From the NCBI RefSeq assembly GCF_000255705.1, contig NZ_JH636444.1, forward strand, positions 171,023 to 235,022: a stretch of DNA of 64,000 nucleotides, written 5' to 3'. Positions 18,024-27,217 of the stretch are shown piece by piece. How positions within the stretch are numbered: position 1 is the stretch's first letter; each line of letters opens with the position of its first letter. Below the pieces are notes generated by a model. It saw only the letters and a list, made by a program, of their open reading frames with translations, was not told where the DNA came from and did not search any database. The DNA comes from Zavarzinella formosa DSM 19928 (GTDB lineage: Bacteria > Planctomycetota > Planctomycetia > Gemmatales > Gemmataceae). The position numbers and the translations under genes were made by a program.

Positions 18024-19132
18024 GATTGCATTACCTTTGATTTGCGAGCGGAACCAAGCCGGTCAATGAGTTGTCGATAGGCCGATGCCTGGGCGGCGAA
18101 ACTGAAATTCGCCTCCGCATTTTCTCGGGCCGCGTCACCCATCGCCGATCGCCGGGCGGGGTCTTTCGCCAGCCGGATCAAGGCTTCGCTCATCGTGTTC
18201 ACGTCTCCCGAGGGAACAAGCCAGCCGGTTTGCCCGTCGATGATTGCCTCCGGCGTCCCGCCAACCCGTGTGGCAACGCTGGGAATGCCAGCGGCGGCCG
18301 CCTCCAGCACCACGTTCGGGAGACCCTCGGTGAAGGAGGGGAGCAACAAGACATCCGCCTCCGACATCAGTCGATCAATGTCCGAACGAAACCCCAAGAA
18401 TTCGATGCGGTCGGTCACTCCGCGTTTGCTTGCCTCGGTTTCAATATTCGCCCGAAGCGGGCCGTCGCCTGCCATTTGGAAGCGAACCTCCGGACAAACC
18501 CGGCCAACTTTTTCGGCAATGGCCGGAAGAAGTTGAAAACCCTTCTCCGGGCTGAGTCGCCCGGCCGCAAGCACGGTCATTCTGGGGCGGGTTGATCGCC
18601 GTGGCTCAAAGTCCGCCAGTCTCGCCGAGTTGTGAATCACCGTCATCTGCCTCGGGTTTACTCCGGTGCGAAGAACCTTCTCGGCCTGTCCGCGAGACAC
18701 GCACACCACATGATCGAGTCTCTTCAGATTCCAACGGTCCAATCGCTCATAAAGCCGCACCTTCCATGTTTCGGCCGTCCAGCCTCTTGAAACGCCGATG
18801 ACGGGAACACCCGCCCGGCGCGCGGCGATGCGACCCAACAGGCTCGCCTTGTAACCGTGGGTGAACAGGACATCCGCATCAACCAAATGAACGCTGATAT
18901 CCCGGATGGATTGACGAAAAGCGGGACTGTCATGATCCAGTTCGACGCCCGTGAACTCGGCCTGTCGCACATGGCGAAGAAAGTCTTCGCAGCGACCATT
19001 TTCGGAGAAGCTGACGAAAGTGGTGTCGATATCCGGGCGCAGATGCTCGGCCAACCCGAGCATTTGACGTTCCGGCCCGCCAAAAAACGTACTGGCGGTG
19101 AGATGGACAATCCGTGTCAAGATATTCCACAT
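18014..19132 (-). CDS. Glycosyltransferase family 4
   Basis: 372 aa, GT-B fold. The N-terminus has the glycine-rich TASTFFGGPERQML loop. The C-terminal half carries VLAAGRLSPEKGFQLL, QMAGDGPLR and LPSFTEGLPNVVLEAAAAG, the canonical GT4 donor site. First gene of a three-gene overlapping set (GT4 - GT4 - SMI1-like). Substrate unknown. Confidence 0.92.
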   Translation of the reverse strand: MWNILTRIVHLTASTFFGGPERQMLGLAEHLRPDIDTTFVSFSENGRCEDFLRHVRQAEFTGVELDHDSPAFRQSIRDISVHLVDADVLFTHGYKASLLGRIAARRAGVPVIGVSRGWTAETWKVRLYERLDRWNLKRLDHVVCVSRGQAEKVLRTGVNPRQMTVIHNSARLADFEPRRSTRPRMTVLAAGRLSPEKGFQLLPAIAEKVGRVCPEVRFQMAGDGPLRANIETEASKRGVTDRIEFLGFRSDIDRLMSEADVLLLPSFTEGLPNVVLEAAAAGIPSVATRVGGTPEAIIDGQTGWLVPSGDVNTMSEALIRLAKDPARRSAMGDAARENAEANFSFAAQASAYRQLIDRLGSARKSKVMQSCG

Positions 19133-19305
19133 CCCCGGGCGAGTCTGTCAGAAGGATGGAATGTACCCAAATTGCCTGACCGCTGTCGAGGGCAATCATG
19201 AGAGCAATTGCCCTTGATCATTTTTTTTGCCCGTCGTATGGCGGGCCGATCAGGAATTGTGTCCAGACGATTCCGCGGATCGCCACGGAAGGCGAGGGGG
19301 CTGCG

Positions 19306-20187
19306 GTGATTCGATCAATCTCACGTCTTCTATTGGCCGTTGCGGGCTGTTTTGCCCTCGGAATGACCGGCTGCGCGGGGACATACGACCTCGTCACCAG
19401 CCAGCGTTTCCGGGCGGACCCGTTCGGGACCATGTTCAAATCCAGCGATCCCATGACGGTTCTTGAATCGAACCCCGAGGGTGACGAGCGCGTGCGGGCC
19501 ATGCGCGACCTGAAGGAACCGAAACGCAATGGCGGTTCGGATGCCGAACAGGATAAAGTCGTCGGCATCCTGCAAACGAGCGCCACGACGGATCGCCGGC
19601 CCTTGTGTCGGCTGGCGGCTGTGGAGGCGATCTCAAAGTTTGACGACAAACGCAGCGTCCCGATTCTGCTGGCGGCTTACCAAAACGCCCCATATGACGC
19701 TCCCCCGGAGCCAGGCCAGGACATCACATTGGCAGGCGGGGGAAGGAACTCGCGAATCCCGACCTCGACGTTCACGCCGGAAACCGTCACGGTTTTGCAA
19801 TGCACCGTTCTGCAATCACTTGGCAAGTACCGCGATCCGGAAGGGTTGAGGCTGCTTTGTGAAGTGGCTTTGAGTCCGACTCCCAAGAAGAAACTTCTGG
19901 TCGAGCAGGCCAGTTTCCTCGGGGAACACATGGGGCCGACCGAATCAGACCGCATGGATGTGCGAATGGCCGCGATTCGATCACTCGGAAATTACGAAGG
20001 CGATCCCAAGGCGGCCCAAGTGTTGGTGTCGGTGATGGAAACCGAGCGTGATGTCGCCGTTCTCGGGCGAACGCACGAAGCCTTGGTGAGCGTCACCGGC
20101 CAGGATTTGCCGGCCGATCCGAAGGCTTGGACCGAGTGGCTGGCGACCGGGGGCAAAATGCGGAAGAAATCTGGTTTGTTCCGTTAA
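19306..20187 (+). CDS. HEAT-repeat-like lipoprotein
   Basis: 293 aa from a GTG at 19306 with GAGGGGG upstream. This places a lipoprotein signal peptide at the N-terminus (RLLLAVAGCFALGMTGC, lipobox LGMTGC). The mature part contains helical repeat segments of HEAT/PBS type (RRPLCRLAAVEAISKFDDKR and VRMAAIRSLGNYEGDPKAAQ). The longer frame from 19198 would bury the signal peptide and is rejected. Role unknown; probably a protein-interaction scaffold anchored in the membrane. Confidence 0.8.
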   Translation: MIRSISRLLLAVAGCFALGMTGCAGTYDLVTSQRFRADPFGTMFKSSDPMTVLESNPEGDERVRAMRDLKEPKRNGGSDAEQDKVVGILQTSATTDRRPLCRLAAVEAISKFDDKRSVPILLAAYQNAPYDAPPEPGQDITLAGGGRNSRIPTSTFTPETVTVLQCTVLQSLGKYRDPEGLRLLCEVALSPTPKKKLLVEQASFLGEHMGPTESDRMDVRMAAIRSLGNYEGDPKAAQVLVSVMETERDVAVLGRTHEALVSVTGQDLPADPKAWTEWLATGGKMRKKSGLFR

Positions 20188-20225
20188 TCGCTTGCGGGGA
20201 AGCGGCCCAAACGCCTCCCCGGTTC

Positions 20226-21476
20226 TCAACCTGACACTTCGCGATAGATCCCGGTCATTTGTTTTGCCTTGGCGCTCCATGTGTGCAACCGGGCGACCGT
20301 GGCGACCGCCGCCTCGCCCATTGCCCGGCACGCTTCGGGCGATTCGGCCATTTTTTCCATCGCGGCCTTCAACGATTCAATCAGCGGTTCTCGCGTCCGC
20401 ATCGGGAGTTTGATCCCGGTGTGCGCGTCGATTAACTCACTCGGACCGCCGTAATCGACGATCAGGCTCGGCAATCCGCTGGCCATCGCCTCCAACACCA
20501 CGCCGCCGCCGAACTCGCGCAAACTTGGGAACACGAAGGCTTGGGATTCTCGAAACTCTCGCGCGAGTTCCGTCTGGGGAAGTTGGCCGAGAAACTTGAC
20601 GCATTCCCCGAGGTTATTTTGCCGGACAAACTCCTCATGTTGCAGACGGTCGGGACCGTCGCCGATCACGCGAAGTTCGGCCCGCTGCAACCGAGGAGAA
20701 CGCCGGATGGCTTCCAAGGTGAGGCCGAGTCCCTTGTAGGGAACAAGTCGCCCGGCCGTCACGAATCGGAATTTGTCTTTGGGAGGAGTCCAGCCGGCCG
20801 CCAGCGGAAACCGGGCCGGGTCGACGCCGTTTTCCGGGTGAAAGAACCGTTTGCCGTGGAAGAAGCGGGGGATTTCACCGGCCGTTGAGTGGCTTGCCGC
20901 GATCACTCCCGCGAGATGGCGATACGTGGAACGGTGATACGGCAGAAGTTTGTAGCCGTTGCGAAGGGGGACGAGCCATTCACGTTCCCGCCGGACTAAT
21001 TCGGGAAATTCCTTCGGCCACGGCAGGCCGCCGTTCAATGGCCCGGCGATCATCGGCACATTCGTGCGGCCGGCTAGGGGACTGACGGCCGTGGGGGAAA
21101 GCGGCGTCACCCGGTGGATCAGGTCATACTCGCCGCGTTGCAACGCCCGCCCAAAACGGGCGGCGAGCATTTTCTCGAAGACCACATAACTCGGCCAGGC
21201 CATCGCCGTGTCGATGGTCCAACTGAGTTGATTGCCGCCGCGAAGCAGTTTGGCCAGTTTGTAAGCCGGGGCGGCGATGAATTCGTTGTCGATGTATTCG
21301 ATGCGGGCCTTCGAGCCGAGATCCGATTGGGCAATGCCCGCTTTGTTCCGGATGTGCGTCACGATGGTAAGTTGCAAATCCGGCTGGTCGGCCAACGCTC
21401 TGGCCCAGTTGTGGCCCACCAGCGGCACGCTGGTCCAAGTCGGGTTGCAGGCTTCGGCAATCAGTAATACTCGCAT
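20226..21476 (-). CDS. Glycosyltransferase family 4
   Basis: 416 aa from the Met at 21476 (MRVLLIAEACNPTWTS). GT-B fold: N-terminal VPLVGHNWARAL, middle MIAGPLNGGLPWP, C-terminal FRFVTAGRLVPYKGLGLTLE, RVIGDGPDR and FPSLREFGGGVVLEAMASG. Single gene; substrate unknown. The upstream extension of the frame to 21554 has no GT homology. Confidence 0.92.
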   Translation of the reverse strand: MRVLLIAEACNPTWTSVPLVGHNWARALADQPDLQLTIVTHIRNKAGIAQSDLGSKARIEYIDNEFIAAPAYKLAKLLRGGNQLSWTIDTAMAWPSYVVFEKMLAARFGRALQRGEYDLIHRVTPLSPTAVSPLAGRTNVPMIAGPLNGGLPWPKEFPELVRREREWLVPLRNGYKLLPYHRSTYRHLAGVIAASHSTAGEIPRFFHGKRFFHPENGVDPARFPLAAGWTPPKDKFRFVTAGRLVPYKGLGLTLEAIRRSPRLQRAELRVIGDGPDRLQHEEFVRQNNLGECVKFLGQLPQTELAREFRESQAFVFPSLREFGGGVVLEAMASGLPSLIVDYGGPSELIDAHTGIKLPMRTREPLIESLKAAMEKMAESPEACRAMGEAAVATVARLHTWSAKAKQMTGIYREVSG

Positions 21477-21610
21477 GTTTCTGGTATACCGGCCGCCGGA
21501 TGAATTTTGGAGGAGTCGGCCGGCTGGTGAGAACTTGCTAACACTTTTCGCCAACGCCGGGCGATTGTTCGCGTTGTGTCGGCATCATTTCACGCCGAGG
21601 AGCCAATTCC

Positions 21611-22630
21611 ATGCGTCATGTGTGTTGCGTCACGCTGATGTTTGCCGCCTGCCTGTCTGTCGGAGGGTTGTCACGGTCATCACACGCCGCCCCCCTGCCG
21701 GAAAAGAAAACGATTCCCAACGATTCCGTCAAAATTGCGGAAACGCTTGTGGAGCGGTTCGATATCGACAATGGCATTGACAAGATGCCATTCAAAGAAG
21801 TGTTGGCCATGTTTGAGGAACGCTTGGGCGTGACCATCATCGTGGACGTCAAGGCTCTCATTCCGAATGGCGAAGAAGATGCCGCCGCTTCGTTGAAGGA
21901 TTTGGAAAATCGGAAAATCACCATCCCGGCGATGAAGAAAGTTCGTGGTGAAACCGTATTGAAGTATGTTTGCGATCAAGTCAATGTCGTGACCGTGATC
22001 GAGAGCGACCATATCCGGATCACCAACGCCGCCGCCAAAGAATTTGTGACTGGTGAAACCAATCCGATTCAATCGATTTCCACCGCCGGCCAAAGTGACA
22101 TGGAACCAATGGCCCGCGACGAACGAGTCCGCCTCACGCCGACGATGACCCTGAGCTTTGAACAGAAAACACTTGCCGAGGCGGTCAAACATCTCGCCGA
22201 TCGGAGCGGGCGAAACATCATCCTGTCAGCCAGCGCCAGACCGCAATCCAGCGCCGTGGTGAATCTGACGATCTCCAACGTGCCTTTTGAAACTGCCGCG
22301 ATGTCTCTTGCCGAGGCGGCGGGATTGCGCGTGGTCAAACAAGGCAACGTGGTGATGATGGTCTCTCAAGAACGCTTCAAGGAACTGACCCCGCCCACCC
22401 AAGCGCAATCGATGGTTCATTTTCAGGGACCGACCGGGGCGGTCTATAACTTGGAAGAACTTGAAGTCGTTGGCAAATTGATGAACGGCATCAAACCCAC
22501 CGATTCGGAATTGCTGAAACGAGAAGTTGAAAAATTGAAGCAAGAGCGATTGGCCGCTGAAACCAGTCGAAAGGAATTGCTGGAAAAGATCGATCAACTC
22601 AAGCAAGAACTTGGCAAAAAGAAGCCATAA
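21611..22630 (+). CDS. Secreted protein with STN-like (secretin/TonB N-terminal) modules and coiled coil
   Basis: 339 aa with a Sec signal peptide (residues 1-27, SHAA cleavage region). Two modules resemble the secretin/TonB short N-terminal domain: one around MPFKEVLAMFEERLGVTIIV, the second around KTLAEAVKHLADRSGRNIIL followed by VPFETAAMSLAEAAGLRVV. The last ~40 residues are a charged coiled coil (EVEKLKQERLAAETSRKELL). There is no secretin pore domain. It may be a stand-alone periplasmic adaptor. Planctomycetes carry several such proteins; function not established. Confidence 0.75.
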   Translation: MRHVCCVTLMFAACLSVGGLSRSSHAAPLPEKKTIPNDSVKIAETLVERFDIDNGIDKMPFKEVLAMFEERLGVTIIVDVKALIPNGEEDAAASLKDLENRKITIPAMKKVRGETVLKYVCDQVNVVTVIESDHIRITNAAAKEFVTGETNPIQSISTAGQSDMEPMARDERVRLTPTMTLSFEQKTLAEAVKHLADRSGRNIILSASARPQSSAVVNLTISNVPFETAAMSLAEAAGLRVVKQGNVVMMVSQERFKELTPPTQAQSMVHFQGPTGAVYNLEELEVVGKLMNGIKPTDSELLKREVEKLKQERLAAETSRKELLEKIDQLKQELGKKKP

Positions 22631-22662
22631 TGGCAGAAGTTTTCACTTCTCATGAAGTGAGC

Positions 22663-22724
22663 AGAGGCAGGCTGGATTTTCCATCCCGTCGAACTTGTCG
22701 GACGAAAAATTCCGGCCTGCCTCT
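22663..22724. terminator. Long inverted repeat in convergent gap, likely bidirectional terminator
   Basis: GAGGCAGGC (22664-22672) pairs perfectly with GCCTGCCTC (22715-22723). The stem can be extended inward by GGATTTT / AAAAATTCC pairing. It lies between the STN protein gene and the convergent HEAT lipoprotein gene. A smaller hairpin TCACTTC-TCAT-GAAGTGA precedes it. Confidence 0.5.
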
Positions 22725-22756
22725 CCAAAGTCATTTTCCTTCAGTCGTGAGAGAAC

Positions 22757-25150
22757 TCACGACGCTTCTTCCATCATCTTCTTGTCCGGCACAATTCTCT
22801 CCAACGCCTTTCTGGCTGCTTCCCTCAAGACAACGTCATCCGCATCGGCGGCCTCGCGAAGTTTCGGGACGGCCACGATGGCCTCCGGACCATAGGCCCC
22901 GAGAGCCTCGGCAGCGGATTTGCGAATCTGCTTGTCAGCGTCCTTCAGCAAATCCGTGATGGGGGAGATCGCCGGTTTTGTCAGCAGGGGAAGCCGGCCG
23001 CATACGGTCACCGCTTTTTCGCGGATGGAGACGCCATTCTTCGGGGCGGGGTTTTTGTCTTTCAGGGCTTCTAACAAGTCGGGGAGGGCTGGTTTGGCCT
23101 TGTCTCCGATCAGCACCAATCCATCCATTGCCGCCATGCGGGTGGCCGTCGGGAGCTTGGGTTTTAGGTTCTCGAAGATCACGCCCGCATTTTTATCCGC
23201 GTCGATTCCCAGCACGACCAGTGCGGCGGCGCACCAGATTTTCAAATCCGGGGCCTTGGTGGAGTCCATCATCGCTTTGATGTCGGGAGCACTCGCGGCC
23301 GCTTTCGGCCCGTAGCCTGCGAACGTCCTCAATGTGTCGATTCGCACTCCCGTTGTGCTGTCTTTCAATCGTTCGGCCAATAATTTTCCGATGGCCGAGT
23401 CATAGGGGGCGATCTTCCCCAGGCACAGGACCGCCGCCGAACGCAGTTGAGGGGAATCTCTGTCGGACGCAAATTTGGTCACCGCCGGGATGGCTTCTTT
23501 CGCGGCCGAGCCGATGCCGCCCAGCGCGGAAAGAATGGCCGTTCGTTCTTCCGCATGCGTGTTTGCTTCGTTCAGCAACTTCACCAACGGGCCAACGGCT
23601 TCCGCCGCCCCCGGCCCGATGGAAGAAATGGCTTGGGCAGTTTCGATCACCACGTTCCGGTCGTTGGAGCCCAACAGTTTAATAAGAGTTGGAACAGCCG
23701 TTGGCTGGGTCGAACCGATCACTCTCAATGTTTGAACGGCTTCCCGAGAAACATCCATGTCCTTCGATTCAGCCAGTTTTGCAACCTCCGGAGCGGCATC
23801 TTTGGCACCGGGGCCGATGATCCGCAGGACAGACAACGCGGATCGTTGGATTCCTATTTCCGGGTCAGCCAGAAGTTCCCGTAACGCGGGAACTCCCGAA
23901 ACCGCCTTTGGTCCCAGAATCCTCAACAGGCTCACTCCTCGCGAGCGATCATCTTTATCTTCACTCTTTAGCATTTCCAACGGTTGTTTTATCATCGCCT
24001 CCGGCTCGGCTCCAAGCCTGATGGCCGCTTTCATCAACTCCACATAGACGTACATCTGGCCCGAGGGAAGATTACGTTCGGCCAAGAGGGCTGTCTGCAC
24101 TTCTGGCAATAGCTCCTTCGACGCGGCATTCAATGGAATGCCGCCGAACACCAAAGCGGCTTGGTATCGAATAATGGCCTGATCGCTTTTCAAAAGCGGC
24201 AACACTTGGGGAGTGGCCGCCATCCCGAGTTTTCGGAGGGCCAACACCTGCCCCGGAACCGGGGGGGAACGATCGTTGGGATCTTTCCTGATTAGAATTT
24301 TTTCAATGTCATCGACCGTCGCTTTTTGCAGCAATTCCACAAGATCAGGGATGGCCGCCTCGGCATTTTTCCCCAAGCCCGCCAGAGCCTCGGCCGACCG
24401 GTTCTTCACGTAACTGAGTTGGTCCCCCGAAAAGCTTTCCGGGGCCGTCCGTTTCAGGGCGGCGACCAGATGGGGAACCGCATCTGCTCCGGTCGGTTTG
24501 TTGATCGACAAGGAAGCGGCCGCGTCCGAGGCAACCCCGGAATCGTCGCTGAGGAGCAATTTCAAAATGGTCGGCGAGGCGGGAGCTTTTGATTTTTCGA
24601 GCGCCCGATAAGCCGCCGCGCGGACGGCCATTTCCTTGGCCCCGGCCAGCGGCGCGATGTCTTCGGCAAAGGGTTTGGCGTCGATTCCCATCATCATGAA
24701 GGCGTTGGCGGTGTGTTCCCGCACGGTCGGCTTCGCATCTTTCAAGCCAGCCTTCAACAAATTGACCCCGTCCGAAATGAGGGCGGTTTTTCCCTTCGGT
24801 CCGAGTTTCAGCAGGGCCATCACAGCGGCCTCGCGCGTGCTGTTGGCTTTCTCGGTCAAGGTCTCACCCAAACCACCGGAATTGGGATCTTTCAGGGCTT
24901 CAATCAGCGTGGGGATGGGATTGTCCCCGCGGGCATCGATCTGCATCGCCATGTCGATGGCCGTTTGCAACCGTTCCGGGCGGGTGTTCTTGAGGGCGGC
25001 CGCCAGTTTGGAGACATCCGGTCCGGTCGGCTCGGCGACGGTTTCTGCGGGAACAGTTTTTGGCGCCGCCTGTGGTTTGTCGGACGATTTGCCACAGCCT
25101 GCCAGCGTTCCACCGACCGCCAGCCCGAACAGAAAGGTTCGCCACTTCAT
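22757..25150 (-). CDS. Large HEAT-repeat lipoprotein
   Basis: 797 aa. Lipoprotein signal (FLFGLAVGGTLAGC, Cys19), a short Pro/Ala/Glu linker, then about 20 HEAT/PBS-lyase-type repeats of ~35-40 residues to the end (recurring patterns such as VREHTANAFMMMG and IRKSAAEALGAYGPEA). It probably forms an extended alpha-solenoid on the periplasmic side of a membrane, serving as a binding scaffold. Large HEAT lipoproteins are common in planctomycetes; no specific partner can be named. Confidence 0.87.
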   Translation of the reverse strand: MKWRTFLFGLAVGGTLAGCGKSSDKPQAAPKTVPAETVAEPTGPDVSKLAAALKNTRPERLQTAIDMAMQIDARGDNPIPTLIEALKDPNSGGLGETLTEKANSTREAAVMALLKLGPKGKTALISDGVNLLKAGLKDAKPTVREHTANAFMMMGIDAKPFAEDIAPLAGAKEMAVRAAAYRALEKSKAPASPTILKLLLSDDSGVASDAAASLSINKPTGADAVPHLVAALKRTAPESFSGDQLSYVKNRSAEALAGLGKNAEAAIPDLVELLQKATVDDIEKILIRKDPNDRSPPVPGQVLALRKLGMAATPQVLPLLKSDQAIIRYQAALVFGGIPLNAASKELLPEVQTALLAERNLPSGQMYVYVELMKAAIRLGAEPEAMIKQPLEMLKSEDKDDRSRGVSLLRILGPKAVSGVPALRELLADPEIGIQRSALSVLRIIGPGAKDAAPEVAKLAESKDMDVSREAVQTLRVIGSTQPTAVPTLIKLLGSNDRNVVIETAQAISSIGPGAAEAVGPLVKLLNEANTHAEERTAILSALGGIGSAAKEAIPAVTKFASDRDSPQLRSAAVLCLGKIAPYDSAIGKLLAERLKDSTTGVRIDTLRTFAGYGPKAAASAPDIKAMMDSTKAPDLKIWCAAALVVLGIDADKNAGVIFENLKPKLPTATRMAAMDGLVLIGDKAKPALPDLLEALKDKNPAPKNGVSIREKAVTVCGRLPLLTKPAISPITDLLKDADKQIRKSAAEALGAYGPEAIVAVPKLREAADADDVVLREAARKALERIVPDKKMMEEAS

Positions 25151-25261
25151 GATGAATCCAACAAGGGATGAGATGGGAAGTTGGATTGTCGCCGATCACG
25201 GAAGGGAACTCAAGCATGTCCTTGGAAAAAGGGGAAATCGTCACGAACCGCTTATTGATAA

Positions 25262-25300
25262 CGGCAAGAAAGAAGCCACAGGTCTTTGACCAGTGGCTTC
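25262..25300 (-). terminator. Rho-independent terminator after the 25365-25877 gene
   Basis: Perfect arms GAAGCCAC (272-279) and GTGGCTTC (293-300) of block 25200, with inner GGTC-TTT-GACC pairing. On the minus strand the stem is followed by TTTCTT. It lies 65 bp after the stop of the small secreted protein gene. Confidence 0.65.
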
Positions 25301-25364
25301 GAGGAAAAGACGTTGTCCCACTGAAAGGTATGAAAACACTCAATCAGTGGAAGTGTTTCACATA

Positions 25365-25877
25365 TCAGTCCGTGGTGTCCAATTTGAAGGATTCCATGAA
25401 CTTTTTCGCATCTTTGCCATCCACGAAATCCTTCGGGCCGGCGATGAGAATTTGATAAAACCCCTTCGGGCTAATGATCCACCTGGCCCGATAGATTCCA
25501 CCCACGACTTCAAGATCCACGTCCTTGGTGGGCAGTTCACCCATCAGTCCGTTGGTTTCAGCCAGCACCTTGGGATTGCCGAGGGTCTTGACGAACGCGT
25601 CTCGGGTGGTCTTGAACTTGGTGTCAACCCAATCCTTGTTGGAAGGATCAACGGTCGCCGAGAAAAAGTTGACTTGGGTCATGTAAAGAGCCTTGCCGTC
25701 CATAGCTCCCAGCATGGTCTGCAAGCCATTCCCATCAACGGCTTTCTCAATCACCTTGCCGGGGAAAGATACTTCGTACTTTCCCTTCTTCGAGATGATC
25801 TTTGTCCATGCGGTTGCCTCATCGGCGGCGATTGTGCCGACTAAAAACATCAGTGTCAGCCCGGTGAGCAAACGCAT
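25365..25877 (-). CDS. Small secreted hypothetical protein
   Basis: 170 aa. Signal peptide residues 1-19 (LTGLTLMFLVGTIAADE), then a compact domain beginning TAWTKIISKKGKYEVSFPG. The N-terminal 'GKYEVSFPG' pattern recurs in small planctomycete secreted proteins, but no activity is known to me. GGAGAAAACC precedes the ATG. It lies 21 bp after the dapL-like gene and may be co-transcribed with it. Confidence 0.75.
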   Translation of the reverse strand: MRLLTGLTLMFLVGTIAADEATAWTKIISKKGKYEVSFPGKVIEKAVDGNGLQTMLGAMDGKALYMTQVNFFSATVDPSNKDWVDTKFKTTRDAFVKTLGNPKVLAETNGLMGELPTKDVDLEVVGGIYRARWIISPKGFYQILIAGPKDFVDGKDAKKFMESFKLDTTD

Positions 25878-25898
25878 GGTTTTCTCCAGTTTTGAGAT

Positions 25899-27152
25899 TC
25901 AAAACTTCAGCGCCAGCTTGCCCAGACGACTGACGGTTTCAGCCATCAGGGCATCCTCGGCCGCTTCGTCGGCGGCGATGTATGTCGCCGAGAACCGCAG
26001 GAAAGAGCCTGCGTCGTCCCACGGGACGCAGCACACCGATTGTTCGTGGATCAGATATTGGGAGGCTTCCTCGGCATTCGCAAAGGTTCTTCCCACGGCT
26101 CCGGTCGGAGATTTGGCGTAGAGGAAATATGTTCCTCCGGGCATCGTGCATTGGAAGCCGACCTTCTGAAGGGCGGCGACGAGTTTGGTGAGCCGACGGC
26201 GATACTTTTCCCGTACTTGCTCCGGGATGGCCGGGGTGCGAAGGGCGGTGGCGGCCGCATTTTGGATCGCCATGAACTGGCCGCTATCGCTGTTGTCTTT
26301 CACGTCCGCGTAAGCCTGGACAATCTTCGGATGGCCGCAGACCCAGCCGAGTCGCCAGCCGATCATGTTGAAGCCTTTGGACATGGAATGCACTTCCACG
26401 CCGACTTCCTTCGCCCCGTCAATTTGGAGGAAACTGAGAGGTTCCCCCTCGTAACTCAGCATGATGTGGGCGGCGTCCTGAACGATCACGATTTGGTTTT
26501 TGTGGGCGAACTCGATCACCCGCTTGTAAAAGTCCTTCGTGGCCACCCGGCCGGTCGGACTGTTCGGGTAATTCAGCACCATCAATTTGGCCCGGCGGCG
26601 AACATCTTCCGGGATGCCGTCGAGATCGGGGAAGAAGTTGTTCTGTTCCAATAGCGGCAGCCGATGAACCTCGCCGCCGTAATACCGCGTGTGCGTTCCG
26701 GCTACGGGATAACCAGGGACGGTCATCAGCGTGATGTCGCCGGGATTGATGAACACCGCCGGAAGCATGGCATAGGCAGGCTTGGAGCCGATGCAGTGAC
26801 ACACTTCCGTGACGGGATCAAGCTTCACGCCAAAATGGCGAAGCATGAACTCGGCGGCGGCTTCCTTGTAGTTCTGGATGCCGTTGTCCGCGTAGCCCCG
26901 ATTCTCAACCTTGTCCGTTTCCTTCTTCAAGGACTCGCGGACGACGGACGGGGCCATGTCGTCGTTTTCGCCGATGCCGAAATCCAACAGTTGGCGTTCG
27001 GGATGATCCGCCAAGGCTTTGCGTTTGGCCCGTTTGATCTTCTCAAACTTGTAGATTTCCGTTCCCTTGCCGTAATTGGCCCCGCCGATTCGCTGGGCAA
27101 ACAACGATTGGAACCACGGGTCGGGAAGCGCGCTCGTCGAACTGTCGGCCAT
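25899..27152 (-). CDS. dapL: PLP-dependent aminotransferase, probably LL-diaminopimelate aminotransferase
   Basis: Fold-type I aminotransferase, 417 aa from the ATG at 27152 (AGGA upstream; a TTG at 27179 is weaker). PLP-contact motifs: NYPNSPTG (Asn197), VQDAAH (Asp226) and the Schiff-base lysine in SMSKGFNMIGWRLGW (Lys259). The substrate-binding stretch FGIGENDDMAP and the ENRGYADNGIQNYKEAAAEF segment resemble DapL, which converts tetrahydrodipicolinate to LL-DAP in one step using glutamate. The DapL route is common in planctomycetes. Another class I aminotransferase function cannot be excluded. Confidence 0.8.
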   Translation of the reverse strand: MADSSTSALPDPWFQSLFAQRIGGANYGKGTEIYKFEKIKRAKRKALADHPERQLLDFGIGENDDMAPSVVRESLKKETDKVENRGYADNGIQNYKEAAAEFMLRHFGVKLDPVTEVCHCIGSKPAYAMLPAVFINPGDITLMTVPGYPVAGTHTRYYGGEVHRLPLLEQNNFFPDLDGIPEDVRRRAKLMVLNYPNSPTGRVATKDFYKRVIEFAHKNQIVIVQDAAHIMLSYEGEPLSFLQIDGAKEVGVEVHSMSKGFNMIGWRLGWVCGHPKIVQAYADVKDNSDSGQFMAIQNAAATALRTPAIPEQVREKYRRRLTKLVAALQKVGFQCTMPGGTYFLYAKSPTGAVGRTFANAEEASQYLIHEQSVCCVPWDDAGSFLRFSATYIAADEAAEDALMAETVSRLGKLALKF

Positions 27153-27217
27153 CGGTCCTGTCTCGAAAGGAGGAAGCAAAGAATAGTTCTAACTCCCCCC
27201 AAGCGGTTCGGACAGGA

